From positions 2,149 to 66,148 of the forward strand of contig NW_006768840.1 of assembly GCF_000204055.1 (NCBI RefSeq): a stretch of DNA of 64,000 nucleotides, given 5' to 3'. This document shows, one piece after another, positions 22,201-33,117 of the stretch; position 1 is the stretch's first letter; every line of letters begins with the position of its first letter. The position numbers and the translations under genes were made by a program. This DNA is from Melampsora larici-populina 98AG31. Its lineage: Eukaryota; Basidiomycota; Pucciniomycetes; Pucciniales; Melampsoraceae. Under the pieces are notes generated by a model. That model was not told where the DNA came from. It did no database searches and saw only the letters and a program-made list of their open reading frames with translations.

Positions 22201-25004
22201 CACCAATCATCATAGCCTGGCACAACGGCAAATCACGCTTATGCGGAGACTTTCGAGCTCTAAACACGTACACAGAGCCTGATAGATATCCTTTACCCAG
22301 AACTGAACATGTCTTGCTTAATTTAGGAAAAGCAAAATTCATCACACTGATGGACGCATTGAAAGGTTTCCACCAAATGATAGTAGAACTGGCAAGCAGA
22401 AGATATCTCAGAATAATCTGTCATATGGGAATATTCGAGTTCGTGAGAATGCCGTTTGGAATAAAAAATGCGCCTGCCTTCTTTCAAAGAATGATGGACA
22501 TTGAGTTCAACAAAGAATTGCGAGAAGGATGGTTAAAAATCTTCATTGATGATATAATCATTTTTCATGATGATTTCAACGAACATCTCAAAGGACTGGA
22601 GATTGTCTTGAAAAGAGTCAAAGCCATGGGAATGACAATTTCATTGAAGAAGTCAAATTTTGGTTTTGATGAAGTTAAAGCTTTGGGGCACTTGGTATGA
22701 GGATTATGGATAGCAGTGGATCAGAATAAAACTGCTGCAGTTATGAATAAACCTCCGCCCAAAAACATCAAAGAGATGCAGTGTTTTCTTGGGTTTGCAA
22801 GTTACTATAGAAATTTCCTACCAGACTACGGGAAAATTGCAAATTGTCTTTATAAGCTGACATCCAATGGTGTTGCCTTTGAAATGACAAAACAAAGGTT
22901 GGAAGCTTGGAATCAAATTAGAAAAATGATAACAGAAGCACCAGTTCTGTTACAACCAGACTTCACAAAACCTTTCAAGCTATACGTAGATGCTTCATTT
23001 GAAGGTTTAGGTGCTGCATTACACCAAGTCCAAATTGTGGATGGCAAATCTAGAGAAGGACCTATAGTTTTCATATCTCGACAATTAAAAGATAGTGAAA
23101 CTAGGTATGGTTCACCACAGCTAGAAGCGTTAGCTCTGGTGTGGGCTCTAGAAAAATTGCACTATTACTTGGATGGTGTGTACTTCGAAGTCATTATGGA
23201 CTGTACCGGAGTAAGGTCACTCATGAATATCAAAACACCCAACAGACACATGTTGAGATGGATGTTAGCTATTCAGGAGTACAGACCTTATATGACCATA
23301 ACTCACAGACCGGGTAAAATGCATAACAATGCGGATGGTCTAAGTAGAATGGCACTGCCGAATGACAGCAGCAATCCAGCCTGGGATCCTGAGGACGCAG
23401 AGATTGATATACCAGTGACGGGTATCAGCCTTTCAGAATTGAGTGACGAGTTCTTTTCCGAAATCAAAGAAAGTTACAAGTCAGATCCCAATACGCTAAA
23501 GCTTGTCAAACTTTTGTCAAAAGACAAAGCAGATTTGAGTCTTGCAACCACTTTAGAATCACCGTGGAGAGGTTATTACGCAGAAGGTAAAATCTCATTG
23601 CAATCAGGTTTGTTATATTTCAGAGAAAAGCATACATCAGTTGTAGTTTTAGTGTCAAAAATTCATAAGGAGCAGATACTACAAGTATGTCATGATGAGT
23701 TCCTTTCTGGTCACTTATCAGCAGATAGGACTCTTGAGAGAATTCATACCACAGCTTGGTGGATAAGATGGAAGCTTGATGCTGAGGAGTACGTAGCTAG
23801 CTGTGATAGATGTCAAAAAGCAAACAAAGCTACGGGCAAAAGATTTGGACTACTTCAGCAAATTGAAGCACCAACTTATCCATGGCAGATTATCAATATG
23901 GACTTTGTAACAGGTTTACCACCAGCAGGTATTGATAACTATAATGCTTGTCTTGTAGTAGTAGATAGATTCTCCAGGCGAACTAGATTCTTACCGTGCT
24001 ATAAAGAATCGTCGGCAATGGATATTGCACTGCTTTTTTGGGAAAGATTGATCTCCGATGTTGGTTTACCAAGGGTAATAATCAGTGATAGAGATCCCAA
24101 ATTTACGTCAGAATTTTGGAAAAGTCTTTTTAAACTCATGGGTACTAAATTAGCCTTCTCTACAGCCTATCATCCTCAAACTGATGGTTTAAGTGAAAGA
24201 AATATAGGTACATTTGAGGATTTAGTTAGGCGGTACTGTGCTTTTGGTCTTGAATTTAAAGACAAAGACGGTTATACCCATGATTGGGTAAGCTTATTAC
24301 CTGCTCTAGAAATAGCTTACAACAGTAGTGTGCATAGTACTACAAAGAAATCACCTTTCGAAGTAGAAAGAGGGTATTGTCCACGACTGCCAAAGGACAA
24401 ATTTAAAACCCGAGATGTAGAAATTCATCCTACATCTTTATCTTTTGCATCTATGATCAGCAAAGCAAGAGAGTTTGCTGCCAATTGTATCAGAGAATCA
24501 GAAGAATACAATAAAGACAGATGGGATAAGACCCATAGAGAACCTAATTTTAAAGTTGGAGATCAAGTGCTGTTGTCAACAACAAACTTTAACAATATGG
24601 AAGGATCCAAAAAACTTAGAGATCTGTTTGTAGGACCTTTTGTCATATCAAAACTAGTAGGACCAAACGCAGTAGAGCTTATACTGACGGGGGAGATGGA
24701 AAGAAAACACCCTGTGTTCCCAGTCTCTCTCATAAAGAAGTATAACTTGCCGGATGAAAATAGATTTCACCAAAAAGTCAGTACAGTCTTGCCAACCTTT
24801 ACTCCAGACACTGAAAAGAAATTTCTCAAGATATTGAGGGAAAAGAGAGTAAAGGATAAAAATAATAAAGATATTAAATTATATCTAGTAAGATATAAAA
24901 ACCAAGGTGCTGATGCAGACGAATGGTTACCAGAGGATAAAGTGCCTAATGGTAAGGTCACTTTGAGAGCGTACAGAGCATCAAAAAGAGATCATAAAAC
25001 TTGA
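18501..25004 (+). pseudogene. Gag-Pol polyprotein with one in-frame stop
   Basis: One frame runs 18501-25004 except for TGA at 22698-22700. The credible protein begins around 19010. Order: long coiled coil (about residues 270-540), capsid-like region (WPTFSGEGEYNHQEFIDWV), variant zinc knuckle CNNCGSTDPKHVWRTC (CX2CX6HX4C, about 845), protease LLLDSGASCSVV (about 983), RT with LMDALKGFHQ and IFIDDIIIFH (about 1349), stop, RNase H (YVDAS, LEALALVWALE, HNNADGLSRM), integrase zinc finger (H-x-H and CDRCQ), D-D-35-E core (NMDFVTGL; ISDRDPKFTSEFW; GLSERN) and a C-terminal chromodomain-like YLVRYKNQGADADEWLPE. The stop falls where relatives read a serine just after the RT fold, so RNase H and integrase would be made only by readthrough. 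Confidence 0.92.
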
Positions 25005-25024
25005 GAAGGTGTATGACCTCTTCT

Positions 25025-25036
25025 GATGGTGGGGAA
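25025..25036 (+). promoter_or_regulatory. Polypurine tract
   Basis: gatggtggggaa lies directly upstream of the 3' LTR start, the position where plus-strand priming occurs. It is mostly purine with one run of four G. Confidence 0.65.
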
Positions 25037-26057
25037 TGTCAGCCCTGAGTACTAAACCAGCGTACCAATGGGCGACAAATATATTAAAAACCTTAAAAAC
25101 AGCAATTACAACTCAAGGCTCAGTTTCAAGAGTCAAGTTACATATGATTTGGCATATGTAACATGTGCAAAACTCACATCAAAGAGTGTGTACGTACACA
25201 ACTTTGATGTGAACCAAAACTACATATATTTCACAGACGTAACACATATGTAACAAGTGAAATATACTTATAACCCAATAGTAACCGTGTTACTTTAATT
25301 AACCTAACCTTAGAACCACAATTTGTGCGCACTTGTAGTCCAAAGATTCTCAAGGTTCAGACTATATAAACCCTGAAGATCACACCAGCTTTTGAATCAT
25401 CACATTAACATTCAACAACTTTACAAATTGCTCATTTCATCTTCATAGAACTTTTAAACTTTGTCTAACATCTACAAACTTTAAAAGCCTGATTCTACGA
25501 ACTTTGAATCTTCAACCTTGTGTCTTGTTGACTTTATTGTGTGCGCATCAAAACTTCGTTTCTATCTGATTAGACTCTACAATCAGTTAGTTTTGTAATA
25601 TCCATTTGGTGGAATTACGTATAAGGAAGTAGTCCTTGAGTAAGGCTTATATCAGATCAGGGATTTATCTGATATAAGAAACTCTAAATCTACGGGGAAC
25701 CTCTATTAGTCAGAGTTTAAAGTTCCTGGTGTTAAGATAGACTTTAACACCTCCTTTATTGATCATTCTTTGTACAAGAAGTGACTCATTTTAGGCTTGA
25801 GAACTGCGCGTCAGTGGCTCTATTTTAATTGTTGCAAATAAGAACAATTACCCAAAATCCCTGGGCGTGAAATCCTTTGTTAAAAGGTCATTTAACTGGA
25901 GTCTTTACTTGTTTATTACAAGTAAAGCTTCTACGCCCGCGTCTTCACATACTCCAACTCGTGGATTGTAATCCCCACGAGTCTAGTAGAAGTTTGTTTA
26001 AACTTCTATCTCCTTTTTATTGACTCTACTAGCCCAACAGACGCTAGTAGGCTCACA
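25037..26057 (+). repeat. 3' LTR
   Basis: Same length as the 5' LTR and identical except for the two substitutions noted for the element. The TATA-like box is at 25363-25370. Confidence 0.95.
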
Positions 26058-26062
26058 CGCCC

Positions 26063-26470
26063 CATCTAGAAACTCTTCTTTCATTGTTGTCAGAAATCAA
26101 TTTGCCAAGTCTGGCTGTTCCCCAAAAGGTAAAAAGTGCTACAGTTAACATGGCCAATCCTTGCTCTCCTTCATCAGGGAGGACTTTCAGCCAAACAACT
26201 AGATCTGCAACTAGCACCACCATAGGTTTCTTATCTGCTTCTACTACAGCCATTGTATGATCTATTGGTAGATTTTGCAATCGTTGTGTTGTCACCGGAT
26301 TTAACGTAAAGGTCAAAAACTCGAAAAAACCCTTCTGAGATTGATAACTCTACTGCCCATTGGTCCAATCTAGCACAAAAACAATTGAGTTAGTCTGAGA
26401 GTGTCATGATTTTGAGGTTTAGTTCAGAAGTTAAATCTGGCAACAACAAAACTTTTCAAAAATCTGCCGA
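26063..26470 (-). pseudogene. Central exon of the split tyrosine recombinase
   Basis: The minus-strand frame from 26316 reads PVTTQRLQNLPIDHTMAVVE, then VALFTFWGTARLGKLISD. The latter matches the 'AxxAFWGxARLGEL' core of tyrosine recombinases of YR elements (Crypton/DIRS-type), in which the catalytic Arg lies. A splice acceptor (ctcag) lies near 26335, followed upstream by intron sequence to 26476. The exon is cut at 26058 by the LTR retrotransposon. Confidence 0.65.
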
Positions 26471-26479
26471 TAGATCTTA

Positions 26480-27550
26480 CACAGACCCCAGCTACTAGGC
26501 TCTGGTAGGCCAGAGATTACCATGGCTTCATGAGAGATTCATGAAAGATTCAGAAAGATTTTAAATTGACTTCAACATAATATCATATGGGGCCATTTGC
26601 CTGTCCGACCACCAAAATTCTGATGTCATCATATGATGTCATAAATCTGTACACACCTGCTCCTTTATTTGCAGATCAAGAATATATAGTCTATTAAACT
26701 TTATCATGTAAATTGACTGAGTTATTGAGGTTTGAAAAAATCACAGATAAAAAATACTATTTTTGTACTATATATAAGACTGGGATCTTGGATATCTTAA
26801 ATCTTTATGAATATACATATAAAATAAATTTTATATTCCACTGTACAATACATGTTCCTACATCTTTTATTTTTGCAGCCTTTGTCTAAAAGGCATATTT
26901 CTATATGTAATTGTGAATTCTACATGAGCAGTCCAATCTTTCCCTGATTTGTTGATTCTAGGAAGGATATGAATAAATTGATGGCAGAAACTTTTGGAAA
27001 TTATTATTTACATGCATATCAGTCTATTTGGGCCTAATTTGGGCCCTACATTTTATCACAATTTGCCTCGAGGTCAAAGAACTTCAGAAAATCCAACTTC
27101 TGTATATAATGCACAATTACATATAAAAATACTACCCATAGACAAAGGCTGTAGGAAACAGAAATGTGGAGAAACAAAGTGCGGAAATTATTATCAAATT
27201 TAATGTATATGTATATTGACAAAGATTGACGATATTCAAGATCCAAGTCTTATATGTAGTACAAAAATAGTATTTTTTATCTGTGATTTTTTTTCAAACC
27301 TCAATAACTCGGTCAATTTACATGATAAAGTTTAATAGACTATATATTCATGATCTGCAAACACAGGAGCAGGTGTGTACAGATTTATGACATCATATGA
27401 TGACATCAGAATTTTGGTGGTCAGACAGGCAAATGGCCCCATATGATATTATGTTGAAGTCAATTTGAAATCTTTCTGAATCTTTCGTGAATCTTTCATG
27501 GAGTCAGTGGTAGGCTCTGGCCTGCCAGAGCCTAGTAGATGGGGGCTGTG
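26480..27550. mobile_element. Harbinger-like non-autonomous element with about 310-bp inverted arms
   Basis: The ends are cacag...ctgtg. The left arm (about 26480-26800) and the right arm (about 27240-27550) are near-perfect reverse complements, including ccctgctaggctctgg-like tips, the 'gtcatcatatgatg' palindrome and a shared 'aaaaaatactatttttgtac' inner part. The trinucleotide TTA flanks both sides (26477-26479; 27551-27553), as expected for PIF/Harbinger insertions. The about 430-bp centre has no transposase. It sits in an intron of the recombinase gene, exactly at the donor site. Confidence 0.8.
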
Positions 27551-27553
27551 TTA

Positions 27554-28028
27554 CAACGGCTGTAATTCGGCCTCTATCATCCTTGAGGCTCTAAGTAGTG
27601 TCTTAACCATGGTGTCAACAACAGAGGGATATTTCACATCATGAAAAAGATGCCAGGCCTTGAGTCCTGCTGCTTGAGCTTTTAAAGTCGTGTATGTTAT
27701 CAATTTGTCCTCTTTTGCTGATTTGACATTTTTCCTTGACACCCATACTACAAATTGCTTGATTAAGATGGGGGAAATTGGTATGAACTTGTTGATGTTC
27801 TTCTTTGCTGCAAATCTAAATAGTTTGATAACTCCAGAATTATAGTTTTGTAAAGTACCATCTCCCCATGATGCTGTGCATCAAACTCTGAGTCATACAC
27901 ACCTAAAGTGGTTTGCTTGAAAATTCCAAATGGTTTTGTCACTCTCTTTAAGTTTGAATCAGTAAGATTGATTGGCTTCTCTGATTTCCTCATCTTCAAC
28001 TTGATTAGAAAGGAAATGTGACTACTCC
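27554..28028 (-). pseudogene. N-terminal exons of the split tyrosine recombinase
   Basis: From about 28020 the minus strand reads KMRKSEKPINLTDSNLKRV and TTLGVYDSEFDAQHHGEMVL to NYLDL. After a one-base phase change at about 27810 it reads KFIPISPILIKQFVVWVSRK, NVKSAKEDKLITYTTLKAQA and AGLKAWHLFHDVKYP. This is a conserved rust gene family (from memory) carrying a tyrosine-recombinase-like domain; AGLKAWHLFH...KYP is its SAM-like N-terminal part. The exon ends CAGCCGTT before gtaa, where the Harbinger-like element has inserted. Frameshift plus insertions make it a pseudogene. Confidence 0.65.
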
Positions 28029-29107
28029 CAACACTGCCACTATACTATACAGTACTGTGATACTGTAATATAGTACTGAAAACTCAGTACTATACTACAG
28101 TATCAAGTACAGTATAGTCAAGAGGGAAAAGCACCTATTTTTGGATCGATCATCAATCCAGTCTGCAATACACATGCAACAAAACCCCATAGATCCTAAA
28201 AGAATATCAATCGATCAATCCATCAAGCATTTAATCAATCATTTGAATCATCACACAAAGCAAATCACAAACAAATGAACATCAAATCAAAATTAAAACT
28301 GAATCAAATTCAAAATCCAAATCAAATCAACAATGAATCAAAAACACATCTAGTCTGAATCAAAATCAAAGCAAAATACAAAATAGAATTCAAATCAAGT
28401 TTTGATTTCAGTCTTGAGTTCAAGATGGAATCAAAAGGATTGAAAAAGGAAATCAGTTCAAGCTTCAAATCAAATTAAAGCTCAAAAACAAACAATCAAT
28501 AAAGCAATCGAGAGACCTTTGCTGATTGAGGCCTCTCAATCTGCTCACATCCCCCATTAAATATCTCTCAAGTTCTTCAGCTCATCACTTTTGATGTACA
28601 ACTCAGTCAAAAACATGGCCAATCCTATCTCTTTTGTAGTACTAACCAGTCTGGAATGTCTTACTTTTTATTGAAATACTTGAAATCAACAAGATATCAT
28701 CTTGTTTTTCATGTTGGATTCCAACTATAGACAAGCTAAGAAGAAAATGAAAAAATCAAATTTGATTTCATCTATTGTGGTATCCTGATAAGGGGGAAAC
28801 TTTGCTGGGTTCTTCTTTATTCTTAGTGCCAATGAATCTTACAATAAGAACAATCAATAGAAAACAATTGAACAAGATCATGTTTGCTGTTTAATCTCCA
28901 TAACACTCGCAAAGTTGTGTCTACATCATTCAAATTGTTATGTGAGTTGGAAAACCAGGCATTCTTGTCAAAACCGATATTTTATCTTTTTCTTGTTGCT
29001 GACTGCTTGTTTCAACTTTGACCAAAAGAGATTTTTTATTGTAAGGAGTTGTAGTTAAGGTGATACATAGTGCTATACTGGTATAGTATAGTATAGTGGC
29101 AGTGTTG
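28029..29107. mobile_element. 1.08-kb non-autonomous DNA element with 7-bp flanking repeats
   Basis: The termini caacactgccactatactat and its reverse complement (atagtatagtggcagtgttg) sit at the two ends. The heptamer ctactcc directly flanks both (28022-28028; 29108-29114). The interior is AT-rich and repetitive (atcaaatcaa-type runs at 28230-28500) and has no coding frame. The sequence on each side belongs to the tyrosine-recombinase gene, so this is a third insertion into it. Superfamily is not clear: a 7-bp duplication is close to the 8 bp of hAT elements. Confidence 0.75.
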
Positions 29108-29427
29108 CTACTCCTCCTGAGGGTCTGCTTGTAATTCAGGTGGGAAGACTTGTTTAAGTAGATGTCAAAGATCCATTAAAGGGACGTCAACCAAAACTTC
29201 CTGATAAAACTCTAGCACAGCCCCCAACTACTGGTCACTGGCAGCCAAGTGCACCCCATGTTTTCAAGATAATTTCAAGATATTTTCAAAATAACATGTG
29301 TCTGCTATCAAGATGTTATGGGTCAGTTACCAACAAAATATGTGATACCACCAAAATTGAAATGATGTCATATGTTATCATAAATCTGTACCAAACTTCT
29401 CCTGTGTTTTCCCACCAAGAATATATA

Positions 29428-29729
29428 CACCACGGGTCAACTCTTTGACAGGCCTGATATTGACTCAATCTACAAATTTTTGATATTGGATTGATATTGA
29501 GTTCAGATTGGTTCAATATCAAGACCTGTGATTAGACTCCGCTGACAGCCAGCCAACGGAGTTCTGGCGGCTGTGCAATCCTTCCTCACACCTGCTGGGG
29601 CTGGTGAGGGCTGGTGATACTGAGATAAAATTGATATCAATAATTTGTATATCAAATCGATATGGAATTGATATCAAATCGACATCGGGCCAGATGACCT
29701 TGAATTGATATCAGCACTGACCCGTGGTG
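29428..29729. mobile_element. TA-flanked MITE nested in the Harbinger-like arm
   Basis: The ends caccacgggtca and tgacccgtggtg are exact inverted copies, flanked by TA (29426-29427; 29730-29731). Removing the element and one TA restores gaatatatagtct, the same sequence found uninterrupted at about 26689, which proves the insertion point. The interior is rich in 'gatattgatatc' type palindromes. A TA target suggests Tc1/mariner. Confidence 0.85.
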
Positions 29730-29732
29730 TAG

Positions 29733-29804
29733 TCTCTTAACCTTTATTTAACCTTTATGATGTGAATGTCTCTTAACCTTTATTTAACCTTTATGATGTG
29801 AATG
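29733..29804. repeat. Two perfect 36-bp tandem copies
   Basis: The unit starts tctcttaacctttatttaac and ends gatgtgaatg; the copies are at 29733-29768 and 29769-29804. The related arm at 26690 has only one, diverged, version, so the duplication is local and recent. Confidence 0.9.
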
Positions 29805-29943
29805 GACTACGTTATTGAGGGTTGAAAAAAATCACAGATACAAAATACTATTTTTGACTTCCTCTCAATCAACCCCCTTGCCCATTCAAACTGGAGCTAC
29901 CTGTGCCCATTCTCACCAGATCTATCTATTCAGATTTTGCATA

Positions 29944-30387
29944 CAGTTGTTCTCAGAAATGTTGGAAAAATGCAAAATCTTGAGCTGAGCTCAGGGCCCG
30001 TGCGCTGAGCAGTGACATGCAGATACAAACACTGACAAAAACTTTGATTTTGACAGGTATCTCAAGATGAAAATTTGATTACTTTCCATCATACCTTGAT
30101 GACCACACTACTATCTTGCCAATGGCCAGGCTAACGGACTGATATTTTCAGAAAAATGGTCAAAACCTATGATCCCATGGTTAAGGGATTGTAACACGAG
30201 CTGAGGATCAGAGAAAGGATGCCATGGAGAGGACACAGGGGAGTTGAGGTTGGTGAAAGGGACACTGATCTCCACTCGACAGCTGCCATGACTTTTTCTG
30301 TGACACATGTCATCAAAAAGTCGCCTCGTCGGGACCACGACCTCAGCTCGAAATGTTGGATTTTTCCAACATTTCTGAGAACGACTG
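29944..30387. mobile_element. TA-flanked MITE with 28-bp inverted ends
   Basis: The left end cagttgttctcagaaatgtt (continuing ggaaaaat) is mirrored at the right end with one mismatch, and TA flanks both sides (29942-29943; 30388-30389). Next to the right end, an extra inner dyad aaatgttggatttttccaacattt occurs. No coding capacity. The CAGT terminus with a TA target is like pogo/Tc1-mariner elements. Confidence 0.75.
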
Positions 30388-30389
30388 TA

Positions 30390-31268
30390 CCTTGCTCTAA
30401 GTTTTCTCAAGAAAGAGAGAAAGATTTGGAGATTTGCAATTTGGTGACTGTATTTTTGGAAACAAAATTTAAATTAAAAAGGACATAATTTTTTTCTTTT
30501 TCAAGAGGATTAATAATTGATCAATGAACTTTGTTCAAAGACCAAAGTTGTTCATCTAGATGTTCTGAAGATTTTGCTCTCCTCAGAAACTCTGTATTGT
30601 GTTAACTACAGAAGATGCAAGGCTGTAGAAGAGCAGGGTCTTTTGGGTCCCTGCTTGCACACCAAAACTAGCTGATAAGTCACAAGTCCCTCTCCAGTGC
30701 ACCAAGCTTGCAAAGGTAAGAAAGCCCCTGTGAGTTCGGGACTTGTGTTAAGTTAGATTCTCCTGCTAGATTTTTGCTACCTCTTGACACCAAAAAGCTT
30801 GACCCATGGGCAAAAGAGACTCTGAACCTACATAGATTTGCAAACAAGACATAAACACGTTTCATGTAAACATTCTGCTCGGAGTTGAGATTTAGCTTTG
30901 AAGCTCGAGGATATCTAAGCTTTGATGAGGACCGCTGTATCGTAAGGGAATCTGTTGAAAGGAGTCGTGATGGATCAGCACCTATCAGCACCCACTTGTT
31001 TGTTTCAATGAGGACTTGATCAGGAAGAGCAACGGAAAGCCACTGTAGAGTCAACTCAGACGCATGCAGAATTGTACAACAAGGAACAAAGATGACATCA
31101 CACTTCTTCCGGGGTCGGATATGACGACATGCATGATGAAATTTGATAACCATATGTAGTACAATGTGAACATAACTAGATAAAGAAGTCAACCATCCCT
31201 TTTAACGACAACAACCCAATATCCCATCTGAAGTACAAGATAAATCCATCCCTTCTCAAATCGCAAGA
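30390..31268. other. Upstream flank of glutaredoxin copy 1
   Basis: No convincing gene on the plus strand. A 170-codon minus-strand frame (31192-30680) exists but has no recognisable motif, unusual composition for this window and no splice or start support, so it is not called. Just before the start, 'cccttctcaaatcgcaag' is shared with the second glutaredoxin copy. Confidence 0.35.
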
Positions 31269-31780
31269 ATGACTTCGCAAGCAATCAAGAATAAAGTTGA
31301 GGATGCGATCAGTGATCAGTTTGAGCACCATTTCTCTACTATTCTTCTTTCTGTATCTTGAATCGACGCCCGATCAGCTCTTTGTTCTGATTAAGTTGAC
31401 CATATTTTTCTGTCTGTTTCCTTCTACCTCTTATTCTCATCCAATAGCGCGATCATAGTATTCTGTGAGTTCATCAATCTTCAAGCCGATCGCGGTATTT
31501 CGTATTTTATCCTTGAATTAATTCTTTTATATCTCGACTAGCCAAGAGCCATTGTCCGTATTGCAATTCGACCAAGAAAACTTTCAAAGAATTCAACCAG
31601 GAAATCCACGTTGTCGAGCTCGATCAATGTGAAGATGGTGCAGAGCAGCAAGCTTATCTGAAGACTAAGACTGGTCAAGGCACTGTACCCAATATCTTCA
31701 TTCATAAGACTCATATTGGAGGTAACTCGGACTTGCAACAACTCAAAGAAAAGGGAGAGCTACGTAACTTGTTCCGTTGA
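31269..31780 (+). CDS. Glutaredoxin, copy 1 (dithiol CPYC)
   Basis: Exons 31269-31318, 31448-31464 (17 bp) and 31542-31780 join in phase to 101 residues with no stop, the usual length of a cytosolic glutaredoxin. The start is MTSQAIKNKVEDAI. The active site SHCPYC lies at about 25-30. The glutathione-binding GTVPNIFIH (TVP with cis-Pro) and the GGNSDLQQLKEKGEL tail are in place. It reduces protein disulfides and mixed glutathione disulfides. The second exon encodes only part of the first beta strand (AIIVFS). Donor 1 is gtttga, a weak site that is also used by copy 2. It pairs with copy 2 1.3 kb downstream as a tandem duplication. Confidence 0.92.
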
Positions 31781-32007
31781 AAGAATGTAAGTGAAGGAAC
31801 ATCGTTCTCTTCCTCTCTCTCACACTACATGAACTACGCCCTTATCCATCATCATTTTTGCCAGTCTCTCTTCGGACGAACTGCCTGGACCGATGGGGTT
31901 TGGTTTTGTAGCTTATCAAGGTAGCATTTTGTACTTCTCATCTGATGCCACCGAATCTGATAGAGGCTGACGATGTGATTATTCTTTTGTAACATCACTT
32001 GCATGTA
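31781..32007. other. 3' flank of glutaredoxin copy 1
   Basis: Untranslated and spacer sequence up to the MITE; nothing else recognised. Confidence 0.4.
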
Positions 32008-32191
32008 CAGTCAACTCTCTCTAATGGCATACAGTTTGGCGGGCAGTTTTCTTATGCATTTAGAGGAATATGCCTTTACAAATCTTGTTTTGGCTGGCAA
32101 ATCTCATTTTGGCGGGAAAAAACTCCGTAAAAACCTATGCATTTAGAGGGATTATGCCCATAAAAGGTATGCCTTTATGGAGAGTTGACTG
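32008..32191. mobile_element. 184-bp TA-flanked MITE between the two glutaredoxin genes
   Basis: The ends cagtcaactctc and gagagttgactg are exact inverted copies, flanked by TA (32006-32007; 32192-32193). Inside, 'tatgcatttagagg' and 'ttttggcggg' each occur twice. The CAGT start and TA target resemble pogo-type elements. Confidence 0.85.
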
Positions 32192-33117
32192 TATCTTGTA
32201 ATTGTATTCACATAAAGAGTTCTGTAGACCACACCTTGGCACGTAAACAAATCATTACTCGTTTGCTCTGTTCAAGATGTATCACAAACTCTTCTTTGGT
32301 TATCTTAGGATCTAAATGATTTTTTACTGCAACTATTCATGTCTTGATATCAACGGAACAAAACAGAACCCCACCCTCAATAAAGTTGCCCACTATTGAT
32401 TATCGTTTTAAGTGAAAAATGGAGGAGCCATAGGAAAGAAGCCCGTATGATATTGTATCACAGCACAACAGCCAATGTGCTGATAACAAGGGTGTTGTAC
32501 GCAAAAATGGTTATCATTTTTTTCAAGAATGCGTTTTTTCCGGAGGTGACACCATTTCATGCAACATGAAAGCCTATAGAGGGATTCAAATGAGTAGATT
32601 GAAGATTGAAAACAATTACTTTTGATTTCCTTTCTGCTGGGCCCTACAAAAGAAGTCGCTAAAGGAGCTCCACAGCTTGGTGAAAGATTCGCTGTGATGA
32701 AAGATTAGCTGTGGAGCTACTCGCAGTACAAAGTTTCATATCATTTGTTCGCGAGTTTCAAGATATCCTCATTTTCAATAACTGAAACATCTCATAAATA
32801 AATCCCTGATCTGGATCTCATCCATCGATCATCGTAATCAACTATAGGGCCATCGAGTTTGTGTACTCGGATCGACTTACTCAGCCTGGCGGTGCGAAGT
32901 AATCCGCACGGAGATAGCACGAAGCGGTTCTCTCCTGTTCTTTCCGAATGGATATCCGATATATGACATTTGAAAGTATTGCGGGTGCATTGGGGACCGG
33001 GGTACACCGTCACCATTTAAACCCAGAGCTTAACCAATTCACCTCTTCAGACCACCGCGACCCATCAGGATATTCCATCTAAATAAATAGTTACTCATCC
33101 CTTTCCGAATCGCAAGA
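32192..33117. promoter_or_regulatory. Spacer and upstream region of glutaredoxin copy 2
   Basis: About 0.9 kb without a credible gene. A hairpin pairs ggagctccacagc (about 32660) with gctgtggagct (about 32708). The minus-strand frame at 33016-32792 has no recognisable content. The last 20 bp before the ATG (cgaatcgcaagaatgacttc) match the copy 1 start region. Confidence 0.4.

Larger units (their letters stand above)
15412..26057 (+). mobile_element. Full-length Ty3/Gypsy chromovirus-type LTR retrotransposon
   Basis: Two 1021-bp direct LTRs (15412-16432 and 25037-26057), each starting TG and ending CA, bracket gag, protease, RT, RNase H, integrase and a chromodomain in the Ty3/Gypsy order. 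The flanking pentamers are cgtcc (15407-15411) and cgccc (26058-26062), a 5-bp target duplication with one difference. Reading through both LTRs I found only two mismatches (15438 region tgtacc/cgtacc; 16166 region caattta/catttta), so the insertion is recent. It lies inside a tyrosine-recombinase gene. Two nonsense codons (in the upstream ORF and in RT) suggest this copy is not autonomous. Confidence 0.95.
29216..29870. mobile_element. Single arm of a Harbinger-like element, carrying a nested insertion
   Basis: Starting cacagcccccaactactgg, the stretch follows the left arm of the element at 26480 (shared 'gatgtcatatg', 'tctgtaccaaacttctcctg' and 'gaatatata' segments, then 'ttattgagggttgaaaaaa' and 'aaaatactatttttg'). 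It then stops matching at about 29870. No opposite arm is visible, so it is a partial copy. It is interrupted by a 302-bp MITE (29428-29729). Confidence 0.6.

Noticed and set aside
30680..31192. 170-codon minus-strand frame upstream of glutaredoxin 1
   Set aside because: No recognisable domain or splice support; overlaps the expected promoter of the glutaredoxin gene.
32792..33016. 74-codon minus-strand frame
   Set aside because: No start context or homology evident; lies in the upstream region of glutaredoxin 2.
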